Shown: positions 22,045-33,879, numbered from the stretch's first letter. The stretch is DNA of 64,000 nt from Leptobrachium leishanense (GCA_009667805.1 CM019071.1:50730101-50794100), one strand, 5' to 3'. The notes: generated by a model not told the origin, from the letters alone. Numbers and translations: made by a program.

Positions 22045-23335
22045 TTGATTCAGAATGCACCTGTAAACATGTAATATAGTGACTATATACAGAATGCACC
22101 GTTAAACATGTAACACATTGACTATATACAGAATGCACCTGTAAACAAGTAACACAGTGACTATATACAGAAAGCAATTACTGAGAAAAATACGTATCTG
22201 GTCAGCGCGAATTGGTAAGACGCAAGGGATATATGGGTAAATCTTGTTAGAGTTTCATCCGTAGAGGTTCAACATATGGAAGAAGAAAAACTATATTGGT
22301 GCAGTATGTTATGACAAAATGAAACAAGATGTGCACATCTTGTTTCATTTTGTCATAACATACTGCACCAATATAGTTTTTCTTCTTCCATATGTTGAAC
22401 CTCTACGGATGAAACTCTAACAAGATTTACCCATATATCCCTTGCGTCTTACCAATTCGCGCTGACCAGATACGTATTTTTCTCAGTATTTGTTCTTGGT
22501 TTGGGGGAAACCACTACTTTCTGGTCGAGCTGGGTATTGGGTATATCACTTTGTTCTGGGCGCTTACCATCTTTTTTCTCTCAACTGTTGTTAACATATA
22601 CAGAAAGCGCCTGTAAACATGTGACACAGTGACTATATACAGAATGCACCTGTAAACATGTAACATAGTGACTATATACAGAATGCACCTGTAAACATGT
22701 AACAGTGATTATATACAGAATACAGCTGTAAACACGTAACATAGTGACTATATACAGAATGCACCTGTAAACATGTAACAGTGATTATATACAGAATACA
22801 GCTGTAAACACGTAACATAGTGACTATATACAGAATGCACCTGTAAACATGCAACATAGTGACTATATACAGAATGCACTTGTAAACATGTAACATAGTG
22901 ACTATATACAGAATGTGCCTGTAAACATGTAAAACAGTGACTATATACAGAATGTGCCTGTAAACATGTAACATAGTGACTATATACAGAATGCCCCTGT
23001 AAACATGTAACACAGTGACTACATACAGAATGCACCTGTAAACATGTAACACAGTGACTACATACAGAATGCACCTGTAAACATGTAACACAGTGACTAT
23101 ATACAGAATGTGCCTGTAAACATGTAGCATAGTGACTATATACAGAATGCCCCTGTAAACATGTAATACAGTGACTACATACAGAATGCACCTGTAAACA
23201 TGTAACACAGTGACTACATACAGAATGCACCTGTAAACATGTAACACAGTGACTATATACAGAAAGTGCCTGTAAACATGTAACACAGTGACTATATACA
23301 GAATGCGCCTGTAAACATGTAACACAGTGACTAGA
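22045..23335. repeat. 40-bp minisatellite made from LINE 3' UTR
   Basis: Some 20 or more units of ACAGAATGCACCTGTAAACA followed by TGTAACACAGTGACTATAT. The unamplified LINE at 1578-1620 contains exactly one such unit. Some blocks of three units are themselves repeated (22960-23100 against 23110-23250). The reading frames over it are artefacts. Confidence 0.92.
22179..22488. repeat. Perfect 310-bp palindrome
   Basis: Two 155-base arms, identical as reverse complements by eye, with no spacer. The centre is GATGTGCACATC, with symmetry between 22333 and 22334. It interrupts the LINE-derived minisatellite. Bases 22489-22596 extend one arm with sequence lacking a partner. No reading frame of note. 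Confidence 0.9.
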
Positions 23336-24309
23336 TTTCCTACATATTTATTTTCTGGGTTAATCTGTATTTGTGTTTTGTTTTTAATAGCTTGCATTTT
23401 ATTACTTTCAATTTCTGTAACAATTCAATGTTCTTGAACCCAGGATATACTTGAAAATGAGATAAATCTCAATGTATCCTTGCTGGGAAAATACTTTATA
23501 AATAAATAACTAAATTACCAAGATTAACCCCTTCACTAACATGATCGAGTATACAAGATAAGGGGTAGCAGACACAGAAGCCTGGGATCGTTTTAACATC
23601 ATATGGAGCTGCACTTTATGATTGTAAATTCATTTGTTGCAAACGAATTTCAAATGCTTTTTGGTCTTAGACGATTTAGCTCTGTGGGCATGACGTCTGA
23701 GGTGCTAAAATTATTTAAATTTGGCTGAGGTCTGTCTTGATATATCAGGTTTTTCCCAGCTGATGCACGGAGCCACGAGCTGCAGTTCTACCTGCAATAA
23801 CTCCATTTGGCCAGTAGATGGCGAGATCTGTCTGCCAAATTGTTTATTACGATAAGGAATACACTGGAAATGCTCCCAACTATTTCTTACTGTATAATTA
23901 ATTAAAAATGACTTTCCAAAAATACACTGGTTCCTGACAATAGATTTTTGGAAAAGCCCTTGGTAATGAAGGGGTTAAGTATACATTATCTTCAGCAGCA
24001 CTTTCGTATATGCAGTTTACTCGATCTGGTCTTATTCTGGAGCAATGCCAAGGAATTTCATATATTGCAAATGATATTTATTGGCACATGGACTTCAAAA
24101 TGGTCCCCAAAAGTTTTGGCCCCTTGGACATGTCCTCCAAAGTGCTGGAAATATTTGAGCAGGTCGGGTCTGTTTCTTTTCCTCCAGGGAAACACAGAGC
24201 TCCTTCTGTATTATTGTGCATTTTTGGACAGCAACGGGCACCCTCTGTCCTTAAAATAAGATATGAAAAAGCAGTAACACTTTTTAGGTCATCGGTGGGG
24301 GGGGGGCTT

Positions 24310-24485
24310 TGTCAGATAGGGCTTTCCTACAGTAAATATATACAGAGGGACGCCTCTGTATATATTTACGTGTGGGTTATAGAAAGTGATTTTCCATAAA
24401 ACCACTGGGTCTTGGTAGTGGTATTATGGAAAATCACCTTGCATTGCCCCAGACCCAGTGGTTTTATGGAAAATTTACTGGTATT
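24310..24485. repeat. Two small inverted repeats
   Basis: GTAAATATATACAGAGG pairs with CCTCTGTATATATTTAC (about 24331-24370). CATAAAACCACTGGGTCT (about 24396-24414) pairs with AGACCCAGTGGTTTTATG (about 24449-24470). Otherwise 23520-24640 shows nothing I recognise. Confidence 0.75.
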
Positions 24486-24639
24486 GAAGGGGGTTACAGA
24501 ACATCTAGGGACAGTTGGTAGGAATGCACTGGGCAAATAAAAAGCCTTTACTGTCTTTTTGAGGAGGCCAATTTGGGAATTTGTTTGTATATTTTTCCTT
24601 CTTCATTCGTTCTTTACCTAAATATTACTTAGATAAAAG

Positions 24640-24905
24640 GTTCTAAACTGTAGATGGCGTCCCTTCTCTGGCACAATGTCACACGGGGTCTGCATTATCA
24701 GCTTACAGGCAGAAATATCACTGGGAAGTTGTAAAGTCTAGTTGGAGCCACTTATCTGGCACAATGTTACACATGGGGTCTGCATTATCAGCATACAGGC
24801 AGAAATGGCCTTTGTGTCAGTAAATGTGTTGCAGACAAATAATAAAATGGTGATATCTCCTGCTTATGGGGCTTTGTAGTGATCATAATGAGATTATTAG
24901 CAGTA
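24640..24905 (-). repeat. Dispersed repeat, inverse partner at 39935-40130
   Basis: The reverse complement matches 39935-40130 (blocks TCTGCATTATCAGC, GGAGATATCACCATTTTATT against its partner, and TCTAAACTGTAGATGGCGTC). Here about 125 bp containing the TCTGGCACAATGT block is tandemly duplicated. No coding sequence seen. Confidence 0.75.
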
Positions 24906-24927
24906 TATACTGTGTTTATCTTTCCAG

Positions 24928-25418
24928 GACATACTTGAAAATGAGAGAAATCTCAATGTATCCTTCCTGGTAAGGCTGGGGTCAGACTAACACATTTTTA
25001 ACGTTCCTTTGGGCGCACTTAATCACGGCCGCAGTAGCAGCAAATGACGGGCAATAACGGTCAATATACGAAGTATGGCCACACGAAAGTGCGGCCGTGC
25101 AATGCAAGCGGCAAACTAACGCGTTTTTTCGAGAATGCAAAACCGCTAGTACTGACGTACAGAGTGCGCTGCGTCCACTAGCGGCGTGTGTGCGTGATTA
25201 GGAGAAGTTAGATGCTGCTCATGTCCGGCCAACTTAACGTCCAGACACCCAAAGTTTCCTGGTTTGGAGTCGTAACAAATCACACACGAAAATTTGCATC
25301 GTATGACCGTTTTCGCGCATTCCGTGAAAAAATACGTTAATGCGTTCGGACGCATTTTTTGACGGTCGCTGCAAATAATACGTTCGTTTGACCCTAGCCT
25401 AAAACACTTTATAAATAA
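24928..25418 (+). mobile_element. LINE tail, split by a DNA element
   Basis: CCAGGACATACTTGAAAATG and on to TTCCTGGTAA (24928-24973) is the 3' end of the 360-1802 LINE family. It resumes at 25400 with TAAAACACTTTATAAATAAA. The split is caused by the 426-bp element at 24974-25399. Confidence 0.85.
24974..25399. mobile_element. 426-bp DNA element with TAA target duplication
   Basis: The left end GGCTGGGGTCAGACTAACAC and the complement of the right end, GGCTAGGGTCAAACGAACG, are imperfect inverted repeats. TAA flanks both sides (24971-24973 and 25400-25402). A 3-bp TAA/TTA duplication is typical of PIF/Harbinger. Non-coding, GC-rich relative to its surroundings. Confidence 0.8.
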
Positions 25419-25999
25419 ATCTTCTGCAATAATAAACTTTACTATTTGCTTTTAATCTCACTTTTTGCCCTCCACCACAATTTAAATGAGTGTTGATTTG
25501 CCCTGGGGGTAAAGCATCAAACTGCAACTGGTCACGGTCTATCTCCTGCTGATTAGGGATGAGCCGAACACCCCCGTGTTCGGTTCGCATTCGAACTCGA
25601 ACAATTTCAAAAGTTCGAGTTCGAACGCGAACACGAACCGAACTCAATGCAAGTCAATGGGACTCGAAAGTTCGAATTTTAGAGTGCCCTCCAAGAGGGC
25701 ATATATGCTAGATATTTGCCATAAAAGGTGTATAGGGGTCCGGGTAGTGCCCTGGGGGACAGAAAACAAGGGAAAAAAAGTTTTAAAACAAACGTTTTTA
25801 AAGAAACAGTGAGTTTTCCATGAAATAAAGGTTAAGAATAAAAACAAACAATTCCTTCAAATATCATGCCTAGGAGGTCCCCATAACCTGCCTGTAAAGT
25901 GGCGGATTTGTAGGATGCAGTGGCGTAGCGTGGGTTGTCAGCGCCCGGGGCCAGCAAAGAATTGTGCGCCCCCCCCCAACCTGTGGACGTTATCGATAT

Positions 26000-26712
26000 T
26001 GCCCCAGCTCACACATGGATTTGCCCCCAGCTCACACATGGATTTGCCCCCAGCTCATGGATTTGCCCCAGCTCTCACATGGATTTGCCCCCAGCTCATG
26101 GATTTGCCCCCAGCTCATGGATTTGCCCCCCAGCTCATGGATTTGCCCCCAGCTCATGGATTTGCCCCCAGCTCATGGATTTGCCCCCCAGCTCATGGAT
26201 TTGCCCCCCAGCTCACTCATGGATTTGCCCCAGCTCACGGGGATTTGCCCCCAGCTCATAGATTTGCCCCAGCTCTCACATGGATTTGCCTCAGTTCTCA
26301 CATGGATTTGCCTCAGCTCTCACATGGATTTGCCCCCCAGCTCACTCATGGATTTGCCCCCATCTCATGGATTTGCCCCCCAGCTCACTCATGGATTTGC
26401 CCCCATCTCATGGATTTGCCCCAGCTCATGGATTTGCCCCAGCTCATAGATTTGCCCCCATCTCATGGATTTGCCCCCCAGCTCACTCATGGATTTGCCC
26501 CAGCTCATGGATTTGTCCCCAGCTCATGGATTTGCCCCCAGCTCATGGATTTGCCCCCCAGCTCACTCATGGATTTGCCCCCATCTCATGGATTTGCCCC
26601 CCAGCTCACTCATGGATTTGCCCCCATCTCATGGATTTGCCCCCCAGCTCACTCATGGATTTGCCCCCATCTCATGGATTTGCCCCCAGCTCATGGATTT
26701 GCCCCCAGTCCT
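26000..26712. repeat. Minisatellite ATGGATTTGCCCCCAGCTC
   Basis: Around 35 units of 18-23 bp built on GGATTTGCCCCCAGCTCAT with CTCACA and TCTCAT variants, inside the nested hAT element. The Met-Asp-Leu-Pro-Pro type reading frames across it are artefacts of the unit. Confidence 0.93.
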
Positions 26713-26746
26713 TACCTGGATATTGCCCCAGGCCCCAGCTCCGGCG

Positions 26747-27008
26747 GGGGTTGAGGGGACCGGGACCCAGATGCCGGGCAGCGCGGGAGCGCCTGCCCGG
26801 TCTTTAACAGTCCGTCCTGTTAGGTGATGCCGCGCAGCCGGTCACGTGGTCCGGCCAATCAGGTGGTACAGAGACTCCGTACCACCTGATTAGCCGGACC
26901 ACGTGACCGGCTGCGCACGCCGCGCAGCCGCATCACCTAACAGGACGGACTGTTAAAGACCGGGCAGGCGCTCCCGCGCTGCCCGGCATCTGCGTCCCCT
27001 CAACCCCC
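26747..27008. repeat. GC-rich palindrome inside nested hAT element
   Basis: Arms of about 125 bp run from GGTTGAGGGGAC to GGTGGTAC and back; the loop is AGAGACTCC-like near 26873-26880. The right arm carries a small extra CGCACGC. It includes the blocks GACCGGGCAGGCGCTCCCG and TTAACAGTCCGTCCTG in both orientations. Confidence 0.88.
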
Positions 27009-29415
27009 GGGCCAGTTTGCGCCCCTAACAAATGCGCCCCTAACAAAACTGCGCCCGGGGCCACGGCCCCCCCAGCCCCCCCCCACGCTACGCCACTGGT
27101 AGGATGTATAGAAACATTAAAAAACATTAAAAATTACATTTCAAATGACAGTAAATGGTTTTCCTTTAATCTATTCATAAACAACTGCTTGGTGCAGCAG
27201 TCTGTATGAAAAGAGGAGACATTTTAGGACACGCAGAACAAGTTTAGTGATTTTTTGGCTAAATTATGGTGAAACTTATGCAGGCTTTGGATGAAAGTAA
27301 CAATAGGTGCTTTAAAATTGGGCCTTTAGTGTCGGCAACAGTGCCATCACACCACAACCTCTCTGTGGTATTGTGGAAGAGTGCAGGGTTGGACCCTGCA
27401 GTCCAATATTAAAATGATATGAATCTGGTATAGGCGTCAGTGGCAGTGCACCCAAATATTGTGCCTTTGGTGGCAGCAAGTGCCTTCACACCGTAAAACC
27501 TCTGAGGTATTGTGGAAGAGTGCAGTGGTGGAGGTTTTGGAGATCCCCGATCTATTCAGTTACATCAGCAGCTATAACAAAACCGGGTCAGCAATGTTTA
27601 GGCACTTGTACTGCGCTACTGTATATGGTAAGAATCAGCGCACACCAGTAGCAACAGGAAGCAAACAGAACAGGCAGTTAATACACAGAGAGAATAATCA
27701 AATGGCAGGCAAAGTCGGTAACAGATCGGGTCCTCAGAACAAGCAGGGTCAGTAACAAGTATACAAACTGATTCGATAAGCTAGCGATGCGGGAATAAAG
27801 GCTGAGACACACTGAACATGTAGCGACGCACAGCGTAGTGAAGTGAAGAGAAGCAAACATTTTGCAGGCTTGACTTTACTCCGCTCCACCTCGCAGTGTG
27901 TCTACACTGCATTACGTTTGCTTCTCACCGCACTGGACAGGAATCCACTAACTAAATTAAAATGTACACACAAAACCGTTTTGTTTTCACAAAGGCCATT
28001 ATATAGGCAAAAAAAAGTTTCTACTGAATAAAATACATCAAAAATTACAGTTAATTTAATAGGAATAGTATAAAAATATAAAAAAGGTAACCCCTGATCA
28101 TATATAGTATGGGGACACGGAGCGCTGTGTATAGCGTAGGGATGCATTGATACCACACACAGACATATACTTATATATCAACACGCAGACCTATATATAC
28201 GTATATATCAACACACAGATATATATATACCCACCCACAGACCTCAGACCATATATATACATACGCACATTGGTGGCATGTGGACAATCTCAACTAAATG
28301 CGCCCCCCCCCATTTGGCTGATCCCTCCAGAAGAAATGTTGAACCCGACAGAGCAGAGAATATATATATTATTCTCTGCTGTATCGGGTTCAACATGTCT
28401 TCTTGAGGGATCAGCCAAAAGGGGGGAGGGGGCAATTAGTTGCCAAAATGTGTGTGTAATACAAGTCTGGATATATATCTTATATATATATCATACCTAC
28501 CCTTACCTTCCCCTACAAATTTGCTAAAAATATACACACAAAAAAAACAAACCACTGCCTGAGACCCCCGCAGCCCACATGCCACCCCCTCTACCTGGCT
28601 GAATGTATCTAATATATATAATTAAATACATTCAGCAAGGTAGAGAAAGAAAAAAAAGGTTTTATTTTATGTTCTCGGGGACATTTAAAAATGTCCTCGG
28701 ATTAATTTTTTTTAAAAAAAATGTGTCACCTTACCTAAGCCTGGTCGTCAGTTGGGGCTCCCTTGATCCTGGTTGTGGGGGGGAGGGGTCTGCCGTGGCC
28801 GCAGGTGCAGTGGCTCCCTCCCTGCGCTGCCTGTCTCTGCCACATGCACCCGGGCGGCTAGCCCGCACAGTCACAGCTCTGTCATCGCATGCTCCTCAAG
28901 GGGATCCTTGGAAGGCCCCTGCAGGCTGCCCTCTACAGTGCCTGATTAGAGGGCCGTGTCTGCCTGATGTTTTAGTAACAAGAATGTTTTATCCCATAGG
29001 TTTCAATGTTAAAAATATTCCCGTTTTAATTCAATATCTAATAAACTGTTGCTTATAATATTCTGCAGTAAAGAGTCTATTTATTTCTAGATTTGTTTAG
29101 TATTTTTAAAGCATTTTTTATACTTTTTTCAATTTTTTTTTCGAACTTTTGGCGAACGTTCCAAAAAGTTCGAAGTTTGCGAACTGTCGAACGGCCGATG
29201 TTCGATGCGAACTCCGAACAGATCAAACCGAACAGCTCATCCCTACTGCTGATGAGGGCATAATAATCCCGAAACAGCTGTATAGGAGTGACTGTGACCT
29301 GTTGCATAACCTGACCTTTGCTAAAAAGAAAAAAATGCATCTAGTATGGCACAGCACTGGCAAGAGGTTTCAGTGTTAAAACAGGATGCAAAAAAAATTT
29401 GAAATTTAAAACATA

Positions 29416-30318
29416 CAAGGTTATTCAAAGAGAATCGAACGTTCGGTGACTTTTCGTTCTCTTCAATTCGGTGCAATTCGGCGATCCCATTTCGGCGACC
29501 CTGCGGTGTATTCAGCAAGCACCACAGGGACGTCGTAATGCAGGGAAAAGTCACCGCAAACCCGTCAAAAACTCACTGCAAAACCAGGGTGAACGCACAC
29601 CGAAACCCACAAAAACATATGGATCAACACCGCCGAATACGCCGGAGAAACCCGAGCAGGAGCCCATCACAGTGCAGAGCAGCCGCCAGAAAAACACGAC
29701 ACCGCAGACGAATGGAGTGAAAAAAAAAAAACAGTACACTTGAATGTTTGAAATGTGAAATGCTGTTTGCAAACAAACTACTGAGCGAAAATGTCTGAAA
29801 TTTACATATGATCCAATGAATGATAATAAAAAGGGCTGTTGCAGAAAAAAGAAAAAACGATTTAAAAAAAATAAACGGAAAAAACAGTTTGCAAAAAAAT
29901 CCTAAAAGATCCTAAAAAAATCTAAAAATAAAGAGACTCTTTACTGCAGAATTTTATAATCAACGGTTTATTAGATATTGAATTAAAACGGGAATATTTT
30001 TAACATTGAAGCCTATGGGATTCGCCTGAATAAACCTGTCGAATGAAACCACCGAATGGCAGGGCATTTCGGGAACTTTTCACTGCTGGTTTGTTTTCTC
30101 TGAATAGCCGAAGCAGTGCTTCTCAATGGGGATTTCACTGTCCTCGAACAGGCACCGAACAGGCACCGTACAGGCACCGTATGTGCAGGCAATTCGCCAA
30201 CATTTGGCAAAGTGCCTGCTCTCTGAATAGCCGAATATCCAGGAAAGGTAACCGTACGCTGAATTTCACTGTTCGGTTACCTTTCTCCAGCAATTCGGAT
30301 CTCTTTGAATAACCTTTG
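29416..30318. mobile_element. 0.9-kb MITE-like element (CAAGGTTATTC ends), copy A
   Basis: Inverted ends CAAGGTTATTCAAAGAGA and TCTCTTTGAATAACCTTTG, flanked by ATA on both sides. Same family as 36738-37639 and 45492-46492. The interior has CACCGAA/TTCGGTG-rich subterminal parts and a central block shared with the hAT elements. Non-coding. Confidence 0.85.
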
Positions 30319-30361
30319 ATAATTTGCATATCTTACCCAGAGTTCCTTGCTGCACATGGGG
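30209..30361. repeat. 153-bp direct repeat, left of CR1
   Basis: Same as 32603-32755 apart from about three bases (GAATATCCAGG here, GAATGGCAAGG there). It spans the last 110 bases of copy A and about 40 bases of flank, so the duplicated unit ignores the MITE border. It is best read as an unusually long target duplication of the CR1 between the two. Confidence 0.88.
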
Positions 30362-30364
30362 ATC

Positions 30365-30857
30365 TAGTGATCACCAGTCAGTATGGTTTAATATAAGAAC
30401 AGGGATGGAGCTGCACCACACAAAAACAAAAGTTTTAGACTTTAAAAAAACAGATTTTTCTAAAATGAGACTTTGTGTGAAGGAGTCATTATCAGACTGG
30501 AGGAGTTTAAAGGGAGTCCAGGAGAAATGGGATTATTTAAAGGAAGCATTATTGAAGGCCACAGGCAATTGCATTCGACTTGTTAGCAAAAACAAAAAAG
30601 GGAAGAAACCACTGTGGTACTCTGCAGAAGTGGCCAAAATAGTGAAGAACAAAAAGACAGCATTCAATAATTATAAAACAACTCAGAGTGAAGAAGATAG
30701 GCAAACCTATAAGATTAGGCAGAAAGAGGCAAAGCAATTTATAAGAGCTTCCAAAGTACACGAAGAAGAGAAAATAGCTCAGTCAGTAAAAAAGGGGGAC
30801 AAAACATTTTTTAGATACATAAACGAGAAAAAGAAAAGTAAAACAAGGATTAGTTAG
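30365..30857 (+). pseudogene. CR1 ORF2, endonuclease end and linker
   Basis: Starts with GSSDHQSVWFNI, the SDH motif that closes the apurinic-type endonuclease fold, followed by a Lys-rich linker (WYSAEVAKIVKNKKTAFNNY) normal for CR1. Ends at TAG 30855-30857 because of a one-base shift; the CR1-like sequence continues in the next frame as GLVRLKTKEGRYVEEDKS. Confidence 0.85.
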
Positions 30858-32514
30858 ATTAAAAACAAAGGAAGGAAGGTATGTAGAAGAGGATAAAAGT
30901 CTCGCTGACTGCCTCAATGAATATTTTTGTTCAGTCTTTGCAGAAGAAAAGGAAGGAAAGGGACCTCAGTTAGGAGGAAACACTAACGAGACAATTACAT
31001 ATCAGTTTACAGAGGAGGAGGTTCTACAGCAGCTGTCTAAAGTAAAGACAAATAAGTCAATGGGGCCTGATGGGATCCACCCTAAATTATTAAAAGAGCT
31101 CAGTGATGTAATAGCAAAACCGTTAACAGATTTATTTAACCAATCCTTGCTAACGGGAGTCGTCCCAGAAGACTGGAAATTAGCAAATGTTGTTCCCATT
31201 CACAAGAAGGGTAGTAGAGAGGAATCTGGGAACTATAGGCCAGTTAGTCTTACGTCAGTAGTGGGGAAATTAATGGAAACCATGTTAAAGGAAAGGATTG
31301 TTGACCATCTAAAAACACATAGATTACAGGATCAGAAACAACATGGGTTTACCTCAGGGAGATCATGCCAAACTAATCTTATTGATTTTTTTGATTGGGT
31401 AACAAAAATAATAGACACAGGTGGTGCAGTAGACATTGCTTATTTAGATTTCAGTAAGGCTTTTGATACTGTTCCGCATAGAAGGCTTATCAATAAATTG
31501 CAATCTTTGAGCTTGGATTCCAAAATTGTTGAATGGATTAGGCAGTGGCTGAGTGACAGGCAACAGAGGGTTGTGGTAAATGGAGTTTATTCGGCGCAAG
31601 GTCTTGTTATGAGTGGGGTACCTCAGGGGTCAGTACTTGGACCCATTCTATTTAATATTTTTATTAGTGATATTGCAGAAGGTATTAATGGAAAAGTATG
31701 TCTTTTTGCTGATGACACAAAGATTTGCAACAGGGTTGACGTTCCTGGAGGGATCAGCCAAATGACAAATGATTTAGGTAAACTAAAAAAATGGTCAGAA
31801 CTGTGGCAATTGAGTTTTAATGTGGATAAGTGCAAGATAATGCACCTAGGACATAAAAACCCAAGGGCTGAATATAGAATATCTGATACAGTCCTAACCT
31901 CAACATCTGAGGGTTGGGATTTAGGGGTTATTATTTCAGAGGATCTAAGGGTAAGTAGTCAATGTAATAGAGCAGCAGGAAATGCTGGCGGAATGCTTGG
32001 TTGTGTAGGGAGAGGTATTAGCAGTAGGAAAAGGGAAGTGCTCATGCCACTGTACAGAGCACTGGTGAGACCTCACTTGGAGTACTGTGTGCAGTACTGG
32101 AGACCGTATCTCCAGAAGGATATAGACATCTTAGAGAGAGTTCAGAGAAGGGCTTCTAAAATGGTGTACGGCTTGAAGGAGAAAAGTTACCAGGAAAGGC
32201 TTAATGATCTTAACATGTACAGCTTGGAAAAAAGACGAGACAGAGGAGATATGATAGAAACCTTTAAATACGTAAAGGGAATCCACAAGGTAGAGGAAGG
32301 GAGTATATTTAAAAGGAAACAAAATAGCAAAACAAGAGGACATAGTCTTAGATTAGAGGGGCAAAGGTTTAAAAGTAACATCAGGAAGCATTATTTTACT
32401 GAGAGGGTGGTGGATACATGGAACAGTCTTCCAGTAGAAGTGGTAGAGGCCAAAACAGTAACTGAATTTAAGCAGGCATGGGATAGGCATAAGGCTATCC
32501 TAAACAAAAGATAA
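30858..32514 (+). pseudogene. CR1 ORF2, reverse transcriptase
   Basis: Open from the shift to TAA at 32512-32514. In order: NKSMGPDGIHPKLLK, NVVPIHKKGSREESGNYRPV (RT motifs 1-2), YLDFSKAFDTVPH (motif A), SGVPQGSVLGPILFN (motif B), LFADDTK (motif C, FADD), then the thumb and the conserved CR1 C-terminus ending HKAILNKR. Catalytic residues are intact. Without the upstream shift it would be a good 3' part of ORF2. Confidence 0.9.
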
Positions 32515-32602
32515 ATCCAGGTAAAGTATCCATGTAATTGGGCAGACTAGATGGGCCGAAAGGTTCTTATCTGCCGACATTTTTCTATGTTTCTATGTTT
32601 CT

Positions 32603-32755
32603 AAAGTGCCTGCTCTCTGAATAGCCGAATGGCAAGGAAAGGTAACCGTACGCTGAATTTCACTGTTCGGTTACCTTTCTCCAGCAATTCGGATCTCTTT
32701 GAATAACCTTTGATAATTTGCATATCTTACCCAGAGTTCCTTGCTGCACATGGGG
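32603..32755. repeat. 153-bp direct repeat, right of CR1
   Basis: Partner of 30209-30361. Ends at GCACATGGGG exactly where the left copy ends. Confidence 0.88.
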
Positions 32756-33321
32756 AAAGAAGCACATAAGCTCTCTGAATTGCTGGGATGTGTAAATGAC
32801 TTCTGCAATAGTAAACGTTATTATATACTGTATATACACACATTATATATAATGAAGTGTTAATGCTCGTAGACGCAGCAGCTGTATGTATGCAGAAGAG
32901 TATTATTTCAGAAGGTGGGGGAATGCCCGAGGGGTGGATCAAGATGTAAAGAGAGTGAGGTCATGAATGGGAACGGTAGCACCACTGCACTCGCATTCCT
33001 GCACCTGTTACTAAATGTTGTAAAATGTTGCCAGTACGAAACCCTGGAAACTTAATAATGAGGGATTCTGTACATTAATTATATATTTTTTGCTATACAC
33101 ATCACGTGCATTAATACAGACATTCCTGCTTTGGGTGTTTTCTCCTGTCTCGATCATCTTCATCCAAGAGTTATGAGCGTGTCATCGCAAACTGATTATT
33201 CACCTTGATGTGGAGCATGAATTCTTAGCTCTTCCCTCCCCTGCAGGTGTCTCAGCAAACTGGAGATTCAACCCCCAGCCGCAAACTCCTATCACGCTAC
33301 CTGTGTGTGTGTGTATGCAAT

Positions 33322-33395
33322 TACAATTATTTATAAAGCTCCGACGTATTCTGCAGCGCTGTACAATGGGCAGGACAAAATGAACATAAAATTAA
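33322..33395 (-). mobile_element. Small L2-like LINE tail relic
   Basis: ATTATTTATAAAGCTCCGAC and GCAGCGCTGTACAAT match the minus-strand tail at 35261-35330. Otherwise 32756-33880 holds nothing I recognise. Confidence 0.6.
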
Positions 33396-33879
33396 CAAGC
33401 AAGGTTGACGCATGAGGAAATGGAAAGTTCCCTGATCAAGTGATCCTAATAACAGAGAAAATGACATTTTCCACCGTGTTTTATGAGGTTTCGTGGGCTG
33501 CATTATGTTTATTTATGCTTTCATGGTAAAAACGTTACAATTTAGTTTAATGACAGTAATATTGATGGTTTAATACAGCTTATTCAATCAGACACGTCTC
33601 TTATTTAAAACAAAGCTTTTATTTATTATATATGAGTTTATTTTATTAGGGGGGGGGGTCAACTAACGTCCCACTATAGCATAATGATGTTACCAAACAC
33701 GGTGCAACTTTTCACCACCAACACCTTGGATAGGTGTAGGAAACATGCAGAAACCACGTAGAGGAAGATGAGACAGATCTGGGGTTTGGGCTAGTGTCAC
33801 CTGCATTTATTGCATGAGATGAGCATCAAAAAAATAATACACCTTCAGCCCAATACTCACACAGGCTGAAGCAAGTGAT

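Larger units (their letters stand above)
21600..23515 (+). mobile_element. LINE copy with expanded 3' UTR
   Basis: Same family as 360-1802. It starts inside the RT C-terminal region (MLMPAVEYGNVVYAAALQMH and on), has frameshifts near 21850, and ends with the family tail TTTATAAATAAATAAC at about 23500. Between them the 3' UTR is enlarged about tenfold by a 40-bp minisatellite (22045-23335) interrupted by a perfect palindrome (22179-22488) and about 100 bases of unrelated sequence (22489-22596). Confidence 0.88.
25918..27098. mobile_element. Second hAT-type element nested in copy 2
   Basis: Ends CAGTGGCGTAGCGTGGG and CCCACGCTACGCCACTG are perfect inverted repeats. An 8-bp duplication GTAGGATG flanks it (25910-25917 and 27099-27106). 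The sister element shows the empty site at about 5390. It contains a 19-bp-based minisatellite and a 260-bp GC-rich palindrome, and no transposase. Confidence 0.93.
25554..29245. mobile_element. Non-autonomous hAT-type element, copy 2
   Basis: Ends TAGGGATGAGCC and GCTCATCCCTA; exact 8-bp target duplication CTGCTGAT at 25546-25553 and 29246-29253. Close copy of 5044-7583 along its whole length. It is larger because it contains another hAT-type element (25918-27098). No transposase. Confidence 0.92.
30362..32602 (+). mobile_element. CR1-family LINE, 5'-truncated
   Basis: Begins inside the endonuclease domain, covers the whole reverse transcriptase, and ends with the CR1 3' UTR (GGGCCGAAAGGTTCTTATCT) and TTCTATGTTTCT octamer-type repeats, typical of CR1. 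Flanked by 153-bp direct repeats. One frameshift near 30840 breaks its reading frame. Confidence 0.93.

Noticed and set aside
23948..24399. Overlapping 100-130 residue frames as a gene
   Set aside because: No similarity I can name, no splice logic, and the end lies in small inverted repeats.
25915..26827. Met-Asp-Leu-Pro-Pro repeat proteins
   Set aside because: Translation of an 18-23-bp minisatellite inside a hAT element; open in several frames at once.
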